Shown here piece after piece: positions 34,701 to 44,600 of a stretch of 64,000 nucleotides of DNA. Both the position numbers and the translations under genes were made by a program. The notes under the pieces are model-generated. The model saw only the letters and a program-made list of their open reading frames with translations. It was not told where the DNA came from and did no database searches. Source of the stretch: JANQIO01 sp043585095 (GTDB lineage: Bacteria; Pseudomonadota; Gammaproteobacteria; Pseudomonadales; Halieaceae); assembly GCA_043585095.1 (NCBI GenBank), contig CP121321.1, positions 1,178,001 through 1,242,000 on the forward strand, in the 5' to 3' direction. Numbering within the stretch: position 1 is the stretch's first letter; the number at the start of each line of letters is the position of its first letter.

Positions 34701-35264
34701 AACGCAGCGCGCGCTGGGATCGACCAGTGATGTGAAAAGCTGTTGGAATACCGCGCTATGCCAGTGGCACAGGTTCTTATCGCTGTGTTCGCCGCGCACA
34801 ACGGGGTTGTCGTGCAATTCAAAGATCAGCGGGCTTTTGCTAACAACCTTGAACTTTCCTGATCCGGCAAAGGTCCATGCGTGTTTTTCAATCGTTTTGG
34901 CGAGCAGGGGTGCAGCTAGCCACGGCGGCGAGCTCTGCAATAGCTGCATCACGATAAATGGCATTCGACGGGTGATGATGAAATCGGCTGTGTGCATTCC
35001 GGCGCGTCGCGTCAGTTCGGGCGCACTATCGGGATAGTGCGCGCGTACGGCCTGGTGAAGCGCTGCCGCAGGACCTTCTGGCATCATGCCTTCATCATCT
35101 GGTAACTGGTCCATGCCAGCTTCACTGAGCAACATCTCTCTTGGGCCAGTGCCCAATGCCTCATCTAGCAGGGGAACCAGTAGCAGCACGCTATTGGAGC
35201 CGATTCGAGCAGGGGCGTGGGGCGGTCTGGGCTCGGCGGTCTGCTCGCTGAGTTGTGCACGCAT
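34638..35264 (-). CDS. bchJ: Bacteriochlorophyll 4-vinyl reductase, V4R domain
   Basis: 208 residues, the usual BchJ length, start ATG 35264 behind GAGGT. The C-terminal V4R domain is clear: CHWHSAVFQQLF, then VETACCANGSDCCRFEI, with the cysteines expected for this family. BchJ has been assigned to reduction of the 8-vinyl (older name 4-vinyl) group of chlorophyllide; its catalytic role is debated and it may instead deliver substrate. It follows a 46-codon gene with a TAATG overlap and has a PpsR-type motif upstream. No other photosynthesis gene is in the window, so the main cluster must lie elsewhere. Confidence 0.85.
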   Translation of the reverse strand: MRAQLSEQTAEPRPPHAPARIGSNSVLLLVPLLDEALGTGPREMLLSEAGMDQLPDDEGMMPEGPAAALHQAVRAHYPDSAPELTRRAGMHTADFIITRRMPFIVMQLLQSSPPWLAAPLLAKTIEKHAWTFAGSGKFKVVSKSPLIFELHDNPVVRGEHSDKNLCHWHSAVFQQLFTSLVDPSARCVETACCANGSDCCRFEITTDT

Positions 35265-35404
35265 TAGCCGGTACCTCGATTTGTGGTAATCCTGCGCTTG
35301 ATGCTCGGTAGTCTTGGGGCTTCATACAGTTGGATTCCGCTCAGATTGCAGGCCACGAATACCCCGCCGGAACGTCTGTTCGGATGGGTGTGCGGGTCGT
35401 GCAT
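35264..35404 (-). CDS. 46-residue protein coupled to bchJ
   Basis: Short frame from ATG 35404 with a strong GGGAGAAG ribosome site, ending in a TAATG overlap with bchJ. The product starts MHDPHTHPNRRSGG and ends KRRITTNRGTG, a basic peptide with a hydrophobic centre (GVFVACNLSGIQLY). I know no family. The good ribosome site, coupling and regulatory motif just upstream support translation, either as a small protein or as a leader that sets bchJ expression. Confidence 0.55.
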   Translation of the reverse strand: MHDPHTHPNRRSGGVFVACNLSGIQLYEAPRLPSIKRRITTNRGTG

Positions 35405-35424
35405 GAGCTTCTCCCAACGGTGCG

Positions 35425-35442
35425 TGTAAAGTAGATCTTACA
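35425..35442 (-). promoter_or_regulatory. PpsR/CrtJ-type operator motif TGT-N12-ACA
   Basis: TGT at 35425-35427 and ACA at 35440-35442 with exactly 12 bases between; flanking bases extend it to GTGTAA-N8-TTACAC. This is the consensus bound by the PpsR/CrtJ repressor of pigment genes in purple bacteria. It lies 21 bp before the 46-codon gene, where it would overlap promoter or leader. Confidence 0.6.
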
Positions 35443-35460
35443 CACCATGTGACAAGATAA

Positions 35461-35476
35461 ATTGACAGATGTCAAT
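35461..35476. promoter_or_regulatory. Inverted repeat upstream of the bchJ operon
   Basis: ATTGACAGATGTCAAT, a perfect 7-bp inverted repeat with a 2-base centre, 19 bp upstream of the TGT-N12-ACA motif. On each strand it contains TTGACA, so it may be a -35 box, an operator, or both. Bases 35477-35714 hold no recognised gene. Confidence 0.45.
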
Positions 35477-35714
35477 GTCCATATTTTGTCTAGGGTTATG
35501 GGTGCAGAACGTGAAGCTCCATATCTCTGCAAGGCCTTGTTTTAGTTGAATAAAAACAAGAATACCGACAGGATAGAAGGATTGCATAATCAGCAGATTT
35601 TTCGCACTGCCGCGCTGAAACTTCGCATCCCGACCCGCTTACGCTCGGTTTTAGGGGTAACCCGTCTGGTTTTAGCCGGTCCCGCGCTAGCCTCCGCGGC
35701 ACCCTTGTGGTCGA

Positions 35715-37469
35715 TTATCCGGCCCGCTGGACAGACGACTCCTCGGTAGCGGGCGCGCTCTGAGGCCCACGAATAACCCCGCCCGGGGTCGGGCCCTGCA
35801 TCACACCTTCACGGAAGGTGACTTGTCCCGATTTGATGGTCGCCACATAACCGTCAGCGCGTTGTAGCAGTCTCTTACCGCCGGCGGGTAGGTCAAATGC
35901 TAGCCAGGGATGATCAAGGCGCAAGGCGTCCATGTCGATAATATTGATATCGGCAAGGAAACCCGCCTGCAGTAAACCGCGATCCTTGAGTCCATAGAGT
36001 AAGGCGGTATCCCGGGACTGCCGCTTGATGGCGTTGGCCAATGATATGCGCCCCTTATTGCGGTCGCGCACCCAGTACTCGAGCATGAACGTGGGCGTTG
36101 CGGCGTCGCAGATCGTGCCGCAATGGGCTCCGCCGTCAGATAACGAGTTCACGCAGTTATCGGCCTGTTGCAGATCTTCCAGGAAGTCGAGGTTGCCATC
36201 CGCGTAGTTCAAAACCGGGAAGTAGATCAGGCCTTTACCGCTCTGGCGCATCAACAGGTCGTAGGCATAGGTCTGCGCATCAACCCCGGCGCGCGTTGCT
36301 CCGCTGCGAAGGCTCTCATCGGGTCCGGGCTCGTAATTAAAACCTGGGCCCATCTCGTATAAGGCTTCCCAGGCACTTGTTGCGTACTCCAGTAAGAAGC
36401 GGATATCGCTGTCGGGGAACTCATGCTCTTCTTCGATCAGCGCTGCTTTGAACGCGGGATCCTGCAGCCTGGTGTACTGTTCTTCCCAGGACAGCTCTGC
36501 GATGGCCAGCCAAGAGGGTTTGAAGCTGAAGGGATGAAAGGTGGTTTGCCAGCCCATCAGTAGGCCATTTCCGCGCAGTGCGATTTGCGCCACGATATTG
36601 GCGCCTTTCTCATTCTGCTCGCGCATGCTGGCGATTTGTTCATCCAGCGGTAACTGTTTCAAAGGGGATTGCAGTGCGGCAAAGGTCACCGGGAGGCCGG
36701 TCTCTCGGCTCAGGTCACCCATCCACTCAAATTCATTCCATTCCCGGTTCAGGTCGCTGGCCATTTCAAATACGCCAAAACCGGTGCGGCCCATGGCGCG
36801 GCCAATGCCAATCAGCTCTTCTTTGGTAGCCGTTGTGCCAGGAACCAGCTCGCCATCAACAGACTTATGCAAAATTGTGCGCGAGGTAGAGAAACCCAGC
36901 GCGCCAGCTTCAAGGCCCTCTTCAACGATGGCTGACATGGCCGCGATATCGGTTTCAGTGGGTGCTTCGTTGGCGGCACCGCGTTCGCCCATAACATAGG
37001 CGCGAACGGCACCGTGGGGCACGTGGGTGCCAACATCGACCGTGCGTGGCAAGGCTTCCAGTGCGTCCAGATACTCGGGAAAGCTTTCCCAATTCCAGCG
37101 AATGCCTTCTGATAAAGCCGTGCCCGGGATATCTTCCACGCCTTCCATCAAGCCGATTAGCCAGTCATGGCGATCGGGTTTGGCCGGGGCGAAACCCACG
37201 CCGCAGTTGCCCATGATCACTGTAGTTACACCATGCCAGGAAGAGGGCGCCATCTCGGCGTCCCAGGTGGCTTGCCCGTCGTAGTGGGTATGGATATCGA
37301 CAAAGCCGGGTGCGACGATTTTGCCGCTGGCGTCCAGCTCTTCGCGGCCAGCAGGAAGGTCCGTTCCAATGGCAACAATCCGGTCGCCGCTGATTGCGAC
37401 ATCGGCGTTGAAGGGTTCTTCGCCAGATCCGTCAACAATCGTGCCGTTTCGAATAACCAGGTCGTGCAT
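35715..37469 (-). CDS. N-acyl-D-amino-acid deacylase (D-aminoacylase) family amidohydrolase
   Basis: 584 residues of the amidohydrolase-3 type. The N-terminal small beta domain (LVIRNGTIVDGSGEEPFNAD) leads to the zinc-binding H60-T-H62 motif (VDIHTHYDGQ) and the family's GNCGVGFAP near residue 87-95, whose Cys bridges or binds metal in D-aminoacylases. The C-terminus returns to the beta domain (GFLADINIIDMDALRLDHP, FDLPAGGKRLLQRADGY). It probably removes the acyl group from N-acyl-D-amino acids, though family members vary in substrate. A GAGGG ribosome site precedes the ATG. Single-gene unit. Confidence 0.88.
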   Translation of the reverse strand: MHDLVIRNGTIVDGSGEEPFNADVAISGDRIVAIGTDLPAGREELDASGKIVAPGFVDIHTHYDGQATWDAEMAPSSWHGVTTVIMGNCGVGFAPAKPDRHDWLIGLMEGVEDIPGTALSEGIRWNWESFPEYLDALEALPRTVDVGTHVPHGAVRAYVMGERGAANEAPTETDIAAMSAIVEEGLEAGALGFSTSRTILHKSVDGELVPGTTATKEELIGIGRAMGRTGFGVFEMASDLNREWNEFEWMGDLSRETGLPVTFAALQSPLKQLPLDEQIASMREQNEKGANIVAQIALRGNGLLMGWQTTFHPFSFKPSWLAIAELSWEEQYTRLQDPAFKAALIEEEHEFPDSDIRFLLEYATSAWEALYEMGPGFNYEPGPDESLRSGATRAGVDAQTYAYDLLMRQSGKGLIYFPVLNYADGNLDFLEDLQQADNCVNSLSDGGAHCGTICDAATPTFMLEYWVRDRNKGRISLANAIKRQSRDTALLYGLKDRGLLQAGFLADINIIDMDALRLDHPWLAFDLPAGGKRLLQRADGYVATIKSGQVTFREGVMQGPTPGGVIRGPQSAPATEESSVQRAG

Positions 37470-38434
37470 GGTGCTGCCCTCGTCGTGCGTGCTTTATTTT
37501 TGTGTCGGGAATCCTAGCACATAGAGCGCGCCGCGCTAGAAAGGCGCCGGACTGTGAAAAAGCCCTGCGCATCCCAGATGGCTAGGCCGCCGGTATGCAG
37601 CCACCCTCTACCGACGTTTCTGTCGTCGCATCGGGCTTGTTCCAATCACCAAACATCATACGCCGCCTATTTACAGTCTAACGGCAGTCCTTGGATGAGA
37701 GCCCAGCCATTCTGCTTGCCTCCTTACAAAGGAAACCTTGCAAGCCGACTCAGGACGGGTTCAAGCAGAGTGTCAGCGGCAGTTTTCGCAAGTATTTTTT
37801 GAACTTTAATTGAGTCCGTTCCGCCCGGGGGGGCGGACGTTTGTCTATTTAAGGCGGGCGACACTATTAAAACAGTGCCAGACCGCATGGCTCCCTAGGG
37901 AAAAGTCGCCTGACGTGTTCACGAGAGAGCGCGTGACACGCTTGTTTTATGAGATTCATCGATGCCCGACTGCGAGATATGTTCGCAAGCGGTATATCAT
38001 CTTTCGGTTGGTTGCTTGAATGTAGACGGTGCCAACCGAATTGTCGTTGCCCTGCTGGTCGCTCGGCAAGTGGGTGTATCTGCCTGGGTTTATTGGGCGT
38101 TGACTTTTGGGCTTTCTGCATTTTCGGCGAGGAGAATGGGTTCGCCGAGGGCGTGTTGGGATGTCTGAGCCCAAACCAGCCGAACGTGTAATGTCCTTTA
38201 CAGCATCTGGACGTCGTGTTCGCTCCTCTGGTGGGTTATACAGATGCGGACATCAAGCTGGACATAGGTAGGGCTTCTATGACCGCGACGTTGCAGGGCT
38301 ACTAGGGCCTGCCCAACAGCTGCTAACGGCAAGTGACGCTTCAAGCAGTCGTGTGGGGTAACGCCCCGGCGAATGTTATGCCACGAGAGGCCGCCATGGG
38401 TTTCCTTCTCGGAAATTTGTCTAGGACTACAGAG
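37470..38434. other. Nearly 1-kb gene-poor stretch
   Basis: A G/C-rich imperfect hairpin followed by T-rich sequence lies around 37812-37850. A 68-codon plus-strand frame at 37962-38168 includes a hydrophobic part (VSAWVYWALTFGLSAFS) but has no family likeness or ribosome site I trust. Nothing else is supportable; the region looks decayed. Confidence 0.35.
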
Positions 38435-38599
38435 CTAGTCGGCTGTGATTTCCGTCGCCGATAAGATGCCCGCCTGCTGCAAGGTGGGTGGAGCTCTGAA
38501 GACATCTTTGCTGGCGGCCAAAAGCGTAAGCAATGTTACAACTGACCCTATCCCAAATACTGCTATCACGATGACGAGCGGATCCGGTACTTTCTTCAT
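38435..38599 (-). CDS. 54-residue single-helix membrane protein
   Basis: ATG 38599 to TAG 38435, with GAGG 7 bases upstream. The product begins MKKVPDPLVIVIAVFGIGSV, continues in one hydrophobic helix (to LLTLLAAS) and ends in a short polar tail (FRAPPTLQQAGILSATEITAD is its C-terminal part in outline). Start overlaps the stop of the upstream frame as ATGA, so the two are probably co-translated. Its clean Lys-Lys start, helix and tail look like a real small membrane protein; function unknown. Confidence 0.6.
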   Translation of the reverse strand: MKKVPDPLVIVIAVFGIGSVVTLLTLLAASKDVFRAPPTLQQAGILSATEITAD

Positions 38600-38841
38600 A
38601 TTTTAGCCTCTACACCCTTGAACCTATAAGATGGGAACGCTGGGCGAGTATCCGTGCACACTCTGAGAATGGTCAGGTCTTCAGGATGCTGGTTACTCAT
38701 CACAAGGCGAACGCTAGTTGGATCGCGGTGCGCAACCTCGTAGGAAAAATTGTTTACCACCGATCTAATTGGTAAAGCAGTCTGCTGCTCGTGTCTCCAA
38801 GGCTTATAAATGGATGTTGCTAAACGTTGTTGCGCAAGCAA
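38596..38841 (-). CDS. Hypothetical protein upstream of the 54-residue protein
   Basis: Up to 81 residues in frame from a TTG at 38841; the next ATG would leave only 34. No motif recognised (SVVNNFSYEVAHRDPTSVRL in the middle). The main support is the ATGA overlap with the downstream small gene. May be a shortened gene relic. Confidence 0.4.
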   Translation of the reverse strand: MLAQQRLATSIYKPWRHEQQTALPIRSVVNNFSYEVAHRDPTSVRLVMSNQHPEDLTILRVCTDTRPAFPSYRFKGVEAKI

Positions 38842-39225
38842 GCGATTGCCTCAGACGCACTTAGCTCTGTCGGACGCGCTTTTCTTGGGCAAGCATTTTT
38901 CTCACTCATACTTCCTACGCAACGCCGAAACCTGTGTCCCTATGCATTTATGAAGCTCGTGCATCCCGCCTAAATTAAGTGTTCCGTTTTTTACGCCAAA
39001 TCGAGCAAACACTATGTCAGCAGGCACGGCTCGTTTAGGTATCAAAACGTATTTTTCGTCCTTCAAGTGTAACGAGCGCTGGCTTCTTAGTGACTACTAA
39101 CCCATAGTCCGCGGCGATCGGTTACAGCCGGGTAGCGAGGGCGCGCACGCAAGCATGGGTCCTTCGAATAATAGTGGTGCGTCGCACTTTCCCGGTAACC
39201 TGGGAACTACGGAAGAAGAGTTGTG
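38842..39225. other. Intergenic region upstream of the adhesin operon
   Basis: About 380 bp without a recognised gene. It should contain the promoter for the 39.2-64 kb operon and perhaps one for the minus-strand pair, but no strong consensus boxes stand out. Confidence 0.35.
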
Positions 39226-39315
39226 ATGGCAAAGGTAGCTCGGCCCATTTTCCACTTTAGCGATGTACCCGCGCAGGGCGCAGTTGCCTTCAATCTGTCT
39301 GCGAGGCGCTCATGA
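39226..39315 (+). CDS. 29-residue leader-type ORF coupled to the TolC-like gene
   Basis: ATG 39226 behind GGAAGAAGAG, 29 codons (MAKVARPIFHFSDVPAQGAV in its first 20), stop TGA overlapping the next ATG as ATGA. The ribosome site here is better than any in front of the TolC-like gene itself, so translation of that gene may depend on this one. No known peptide family. Confidence 0.45.
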   Translation: MAKVARPIFHFSDVPAQGAVAFNLSARRS

Positions 39316-40814
39316 GCAAGCATTGCGCAGCGTCTTTTGGTTACGTGGCGTGCTTGTTAGCGGCTACACTACTTGTAGGATGTTCAGTTACGCCGACGCC
39401 GATAACCCGTGAAGAATTGCAGGTAGTGAACATCGCAGACCGCACTCGATCAATGGATCTCGTGCCCGTTATCGAGCCATTGACGTTGAATGAGGCTGCC
39501 GCGCGCGCCCTCAAGTTTAATTTGGATAATCGAACTCTCATGCTCGAGCAGTCCTTGTCGAAGGCACGTTTTCAGGCCGGCAAATTTGATCTTCTTCCCA
39601 AGCTTCAGGCGGGCGCGGGTTACACCGATCGCGACAGATTTATAATACGGGATGCGGTGGACTCCGTAACCGGGTTGCCCTCACTTTCTAACCCGTTTAT
39701 TACGTCTGAAAATGAACGTATGACCGCAGATCTCGGCCTAACTTGGAATTTGCTCGACTTCGGCGTTAGCTACTATAACGCCAAACAAAACGCAGATCGT
39801 TTCCTGATCGCGAAGCAGCGTCGTCGCCAGGCGATGCATGAGCTTATACAGAAGACATATGCCGCATTCTGGCGTGCTCTGGCAGCACAGAAATTACATG
39901 AGTCAGTCGTTTCAAACCGCCTGTCTGCTGAGCGGGCGCTCGCTGCGTCTCGAGCGGAGCTAGCCAAGGGCATTCGGGCTCCCGGACAAGCACTTCGCTA
40001 TCAGCGCAGTTTGATTGAAAACCTGCGCATACTTGAAAGCGTAGAAAGCGAGTTAATGGCAGCGCGCATTGAGCTTTCGAAGCTTATCGGCGTTACTCCC
40101 GCCCAGCAGTATGAGTTAGTCGAGCCCGAAGGGGTGCGTAGCAACATACTTGGGCTTACTGCGGAGCAGATGGAAGAAATGGCGCTTGTAAATAATCCAG
40201 GTTTGATCGAGGAGCATTATAACGCGCGTGTTGTCGCTCTTGAGGCTCGTAAGAGTTTGCTTCAGATATTGCCCAACTTCTCACTCGACTATGGAAGCTA
40301 TTATGACTCAGACGAGTTTTTGATCAACGACTACTGGCGCGAAGGCGGCATGCGCGTTACTTACAACCTCATGAATATCTTTTCAGCTCCTAGCCGTCGG
40401 CGCGCAGCCGCGTCTGCAAGTGCGGTCGCGGAAAGCCGCCGTGCCGCAATGCAGATGGCTGTGCTCACGCAAGTGCATCTCGGCCGCAACTACTACGCTA
40501 GTGTTTTACGCCAGTATGAACGGGCTAAGCAGCTAGCTAGCTTAGATGACGCGTTGTCAGGCTTGGCGGGAAAAGAGTACGTTCAGGGCGTGAGCAGTGA
40601 GCTTGATCAAATATCCGCTAGCGTCGTCGCCATTATGAGCGACGTTCGGCAATACCAGGCTATCGCACGCGTTGAAGAGGCTGCCAGCAAGATACAGGCC
40701 ACCCTGGGATTGCAGCCGAGTTTCGGTAGTGTTGACGAGATAAGTGTGCCTGAGCTAGCGCGCGTTCTGGAAACCGCTTTCAGTAACGAGCTTTCGCTCG
40801 ATGGAACTGAATGA
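39312..40814 (+). CDS. TolC/OEP-family outer-membrane efflux lipoprotein
   Basis: 500 residues; lipoprotein signal ending LLVGC with Cys24. The rest shows the long helical hairpins and repeats of outer-membrane efflux proteins (LTLNEAAARALKFNLDNRTL, later ARIELSKLIGVTPAQQYEL, and the second-half repeat starting ALVNNPGLIEEHYNARVVAL). Such trimers form the outer-membrane duct of type I secretion and RND pumps. It heads an operon with an adaptor and a giant surface protein, so export of that protein is the likely job. Four-base overlap with the adaptor gene. Confidence 0.88.
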   Translation: MSKHCAASFGYVACLLAATLLVGCSVTPTPITREELQVVNIADRTRSMDLVPVIEPLTLNEAAARALKFNLDNRTLMLEQSLSKARFQAGKFDLLPKLQAGAGYTDRDRFIIRDAVDSVTGLPSLSNPFITSENERMTADLGLTWNLLDFGVSYYNAKQNADRFLIAKQRRRQAMHELIQKTYAAFWRALAAQKLHESVVSNRLSAERALAASRAELAKGIRAPGQALRYQRSLIENLRILESVESELMAARIELSKLIGVTPAQQYELVEPEGVRSNILGLTAEQMEEMALVNNPGLIEEHYNARVVALEARKSLLQILPNFSLDYGSYYDSDEFLINDYWREGGMRVTYNLMNIFSAPSRRRAAASASAVAESRRAAMQMAVLTQVHLGRNYYASVLRQYERAKQLASLDDALSGLAGKEYVQGVSSELDQISASVVAIMSDVRQYQAIARVEEAASKIQATLGLQPSFGSVDEISVPELARVLETAFSNELSLDGTE

Positions 40815-41587
40815 TGCTTCCGGTTCGAGCCGCTCTTTGTGTTTATTTCTTAATTACCTTTTATGTAAATTCTACATCGGCGCAAGATCGACACGCGTTC
40901 AGTCTTGAGGAGGAGCACATCGCTGTGCAAGTGGTTCCTCTGCGGGAGACTACGGTCGTAACTGAGATTTCTGGCCGACTAGAAACCCTGAGGTATCGGG
41001 AGGGTGAGCGCTTTGCTGAAGGGGCTTTGCTCGCGGTATTTGACTGTAAGGCGCAGAGCGCACAAAAAGAACGTGCGGAGGCGCAAGTCGAAGCGGCTAG
41101 TGTGACTTGGAGGAGCGCCGAGGCCCTAGAGGAACTCAATGCCGTCGGGCGACTCGAAGTCGAAAGCAGTGCTGCCGAGGTTGCTATCGCAGAGGCAGAG
41201 CTGCGTTACTTGAAGGTGCTGCTACAAAAGTGCCAGCTTTCTGCACCTTACTCAGGCGCTGTAGACGTGGTACATGCTCGTGAGGGTCAGTTCTTGCAAG
41301 CCGGAACCCCTGTCATTGACATTATTGATGACGGCGCACTGATGGTTGAATTTATCGTGCCCACGCGCTGGCTGGTGTGGCTGACGCCCGGCTTCGAGCT
41401 CGACGTCTATATCGAAGATACCGATCGTGCCTACCCCGTCCGCCTACTCCGAATGGCCCGTCGAGCAGACCCGCTAAGCCAGTCCGTGAAGGGCTTTGCC
41501 GAATTTGTTGCCCTCGACGACGAGCTTCTGGCTGGCATGAGCGGTTATCTACAGATGCCCGCGGCGGGCGGCATCGACAAGCCTTGA
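40811..41587 (+). CDS. Short periplasmic adaptor (membrane-fusion) protein
   Basis: 258 residues with an N-terminal signal (cleavage near STSA, residue 24) rather than a membrane anchor. The biotinyl-lipoyl half-motifs are seen on either side of a helical hairpin (GRLETLRYREGERFAEGALL near 60-80 and CQLSAPYSGAVDVVHAREGQ near 155-175), followed by a beta-barrel. It is shorter than HlyD or AcrA. It would bridge the TolC-like duct and an inner-membrane pump, but no ABC or RND gene is found in the window. Confidence 0.85.
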   Translation: MMLPVRAALCVYFLITFYVNSTSAQDRHAFSLEEEHIAVQVVPLRETTVVTEISGRLETLRYREGERFAEGALLAVFDCKAQSAQKERAEAQVEAASVTWRSAEALEELNAVGRLEVESSAAEVAIAEAELRYLKVLLQKCQLSAPYSGAVDVVHAREGQFLQAGTPVIDIIDDGALMVEFIVPTRWLVWLTPGFELDVYIEDTDRAYPVRLLRMARRADPLSQSVKGFAEFVALDDELLAGMSGYLQMPAAGGIDKP

Positions 41588-41601
41588 GCAGGTAAAGAGC
41601 A

Positions 41602-44600
41602 ATGGCTGACAATAATTCGAAGGGTCAAAAGGGTCGTAATGGCCAGAGCGGCATGCGTCGGCGCATGCCGCAACTTATGCGCCTTGAGCAGCGTCTAATG
41701 TTTGACGGTGCTGCCGTCGACGCCGTTGCCGCTGCCACGGAGCTAGCGCAGGCTGACAGTTCCGATGCCGCCGCCCGTATCGCGGACCTTCCGGATACAC
41801 TTGCGGTTGCCGCTGGTCCGGATCGCCGTGAGTTGGTCTTTGTCGATGCAGCCATTGAAAACGTTGACGCTGTGCTCGCCGAACTCTCAGAGGACCGCGA
41901 AGTTATCCTTGTGGAGGTCGGTGAAGACGGTCTCGCCCTGCTTGCAAAGACCCTTTCTGGCCGCGAAGGGGTTGATGCTGTGCACATCATCGGTCACGGC
42001 GCCGAAGGCGTTCAGCGTCTGGGCAGCTCCGAATTCTCCGCTGCCAGTCTCTCGGAAAACCGCGAGCTGCTCGCCGCCATTGGAGATAGCCTGGACGATG
42101 ACGGTGACATACTGCTTTACGGTTGCTACGTCGTCGACGCCGGCGATGTTAGCTTTGTGGCGGAGCTTGCGGCTTTGACGGGCGCGGATATCGCTGCCTC
42201 TACCGATGCCACTGGCAACGTAGACGCGGGTGGTGACTGGGAGCTTGAATACGCAAGCGGACTAATAGAGACCCAAACGCTGTTTGCCGATGGGGACGTT
42301 AGTGGGTTTAGTGGGCTGCTGGCGGCTGCGACGGTTAATGGTCCGGGCGAACAGTCTGTCGCTGAAGATGGCGCCCTGTCTTTTAGCGGTCTCTTTGCTG
42401 TAGACGGCGGTGATGCTGACTCTATCGGTGAAATCATCTTTGTTTCCGGCTCTGGCGAGCTCCGTGATGCCAACGCCAATCTCGTGACGAGCGGCGGCTC
42501 TCTGAGTCAGATTGGCGACGCGACGGCGATCCAAAACTATTTGAATGGGCTCACGTACACCCCGGACGCCGACTCTAATGCTACGGCAACCTTTATTATC
42601 CGCGTCGACGAAAGCAGCGCTGAACAGAGCGCAAATAATAGCGACTGGGATGACTTCACCGAACTGACCGTTAACGTAACAGAAGTCGATGACAAGCCAA
42701 CCCTTGCAGGTAACGCGTCGCTGGCAGCTGTGGACGAGGACGGCGATCCGGCAGGGGCGACGGTGTCTAGCTTGTTTGGCAGCTTGTTTGCTGATGTCGA
42801 CGGCGACACCTTTGCGGGTATTGCCATCAGCGCTGATGGCAGCAACGCAGGACAGGGCGTTTGGGAATACAGGGATGGGGCGGGAGACTGGGTCGCAGTT
42901 GGCAGCGTGGCCAACAATAATGCGTTGCTACTGGGCGCAGCGACGCTGGTACGATTCAACCCCGCAGACAACTATAACGGCACACCGGGCAGTCTCACTT
43001 TACGAGCCATTGACAGCAGCACCGGCCAGACCTTCACCGCCGCTGGCTCACCCAGCTATGCAACATCGCTGTCTGGCTCCGACACCTCAGGCGTTGATCG
43101 CCTGCTGCAGACCAGCGTCAACCCAGTTAATGACGCGCCGACGACCAGCGAATTCTCGCTCTCCGTCGACAAGAATGTGACCTTGACCGGTATCAATATC
43201 ACGTCCAATGCCGCGGATGTGGATGGGGTCGGTGATATCGAAAGCTATTCGGTCACCGTTCTTCCCGATGCAAGCGCGGGTGTATTGCAGCTCTCGAATG
43301 GCACGCCGGTGACGGCGGGCGGCACCTTGGTGGTCGCTCAGGCCAGTGCGCTGCAGTTCGTTCCGGTTACCAACTATACTGGCCCTGCTACCTTCAGCTT
43401 CACGGCAACCGATGGCGAAACGACCAGTAACGCGAGCGTAGCCACTATCACCGTGACGGCCTTCAACGAGCCGCCAGTGGTCACGGTGCCGGCCGGACCA
43501 TTAGAGGTGGCGGAGGACTCGGCCGACGGCCTGACGATCTCAGGCGCTGTCTCCGTATCGGATGTAGATGCGGGTGATAGCACCGTGGAAGTGACGATCA
43601 GCACGAACATGGGGGGCACAGTCACCCTCGCCACGGCCAGCGGTCTCACTTTTCAGGATGAGACGACCGACGGCTCCTCCACCGTGACTGTGCAGGGCAC
43701 GCTCACCGCAATCAATGCGGCCCTCGATACGCTGGTTTATCGCCCGGCGCTCAATTTCAATGGCACCGAGACCATCACCGTTGCCAGTAATGACCTGGTC
43801 GATGACGACTCCAAGACCGATTCAGGAACGTTTAACGTCAGCGTTACGCCTGTAGATGACGAGCCTGCGCTTACTGGTCCAGCGATTCTGGCATCAATCG
43901 CGGAGGATTCGACCAACCCGGACGGCGCCACGGTTTCCTCTTTGGTGGTTTCGGTCTTCAGTGATGTCGACGGCGACAGCCTGGCCGGCATTGCCGTCAG
44001 CGCCAACACCGCAGATGCCGCCAACGGCGTCTGGCAGTACTCCGTCAATGACGGTGAGACCTGGGCTGACGTCGGCGGGGTGAGTGAAACCTCGGCGCTG
44101 CTGCTCAGCGCCTCGGCCAAACTACGCTTCGCGCCAGTCGCCGACTGGAGCGGCACCCCCGCGCCCTTGACCTTTCGCGCTATTGATAACAGCGGCAGCC
44201 GGACCTTCACCGGGGCAAGCCGTGAAACACTAGACGTTACCACCGACGCGGCCCCGGATTTCAGTACCAGCAATACGCTCGGTACAAGTGTCACCCCGGT
44301 CGACGACCTCTTTACGGTGGTGAACGACAGAGCGGCGACGGTCAACGAGGGGGCGACGGTCACTATCGGGTCCTCTACGCTGCAAATCACCGATGTCGAG
44401 GCGGCCGCGACGCAGGTCGTTTACGCGGTGACGTCATTGCCGACCGCAGCGGGCGAGCTTCGGCTGAACGGGGTGGCACTTGCTGATAACGGTACCTTCA
44501 CTCAAGACGATATCAATAACGACCGTGTTACCTTCGCCCACAACGGCACCGAACCCTCTGCGACCGGTGCTACCCTTACGATTAGCTACAGCGTCACCGA

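Noticed and set aside
37812..37850. GC hairpin as a terminator
   Set aside because: The stem is bulged, no gene ends before it on the plus strand and the T run is weak.
37962..38168. 68-codon plus-strand frame with a hydrophobic segment
   Set aside because: No ribosome site or homologue recognised, in a region that otherwise looks decayed.
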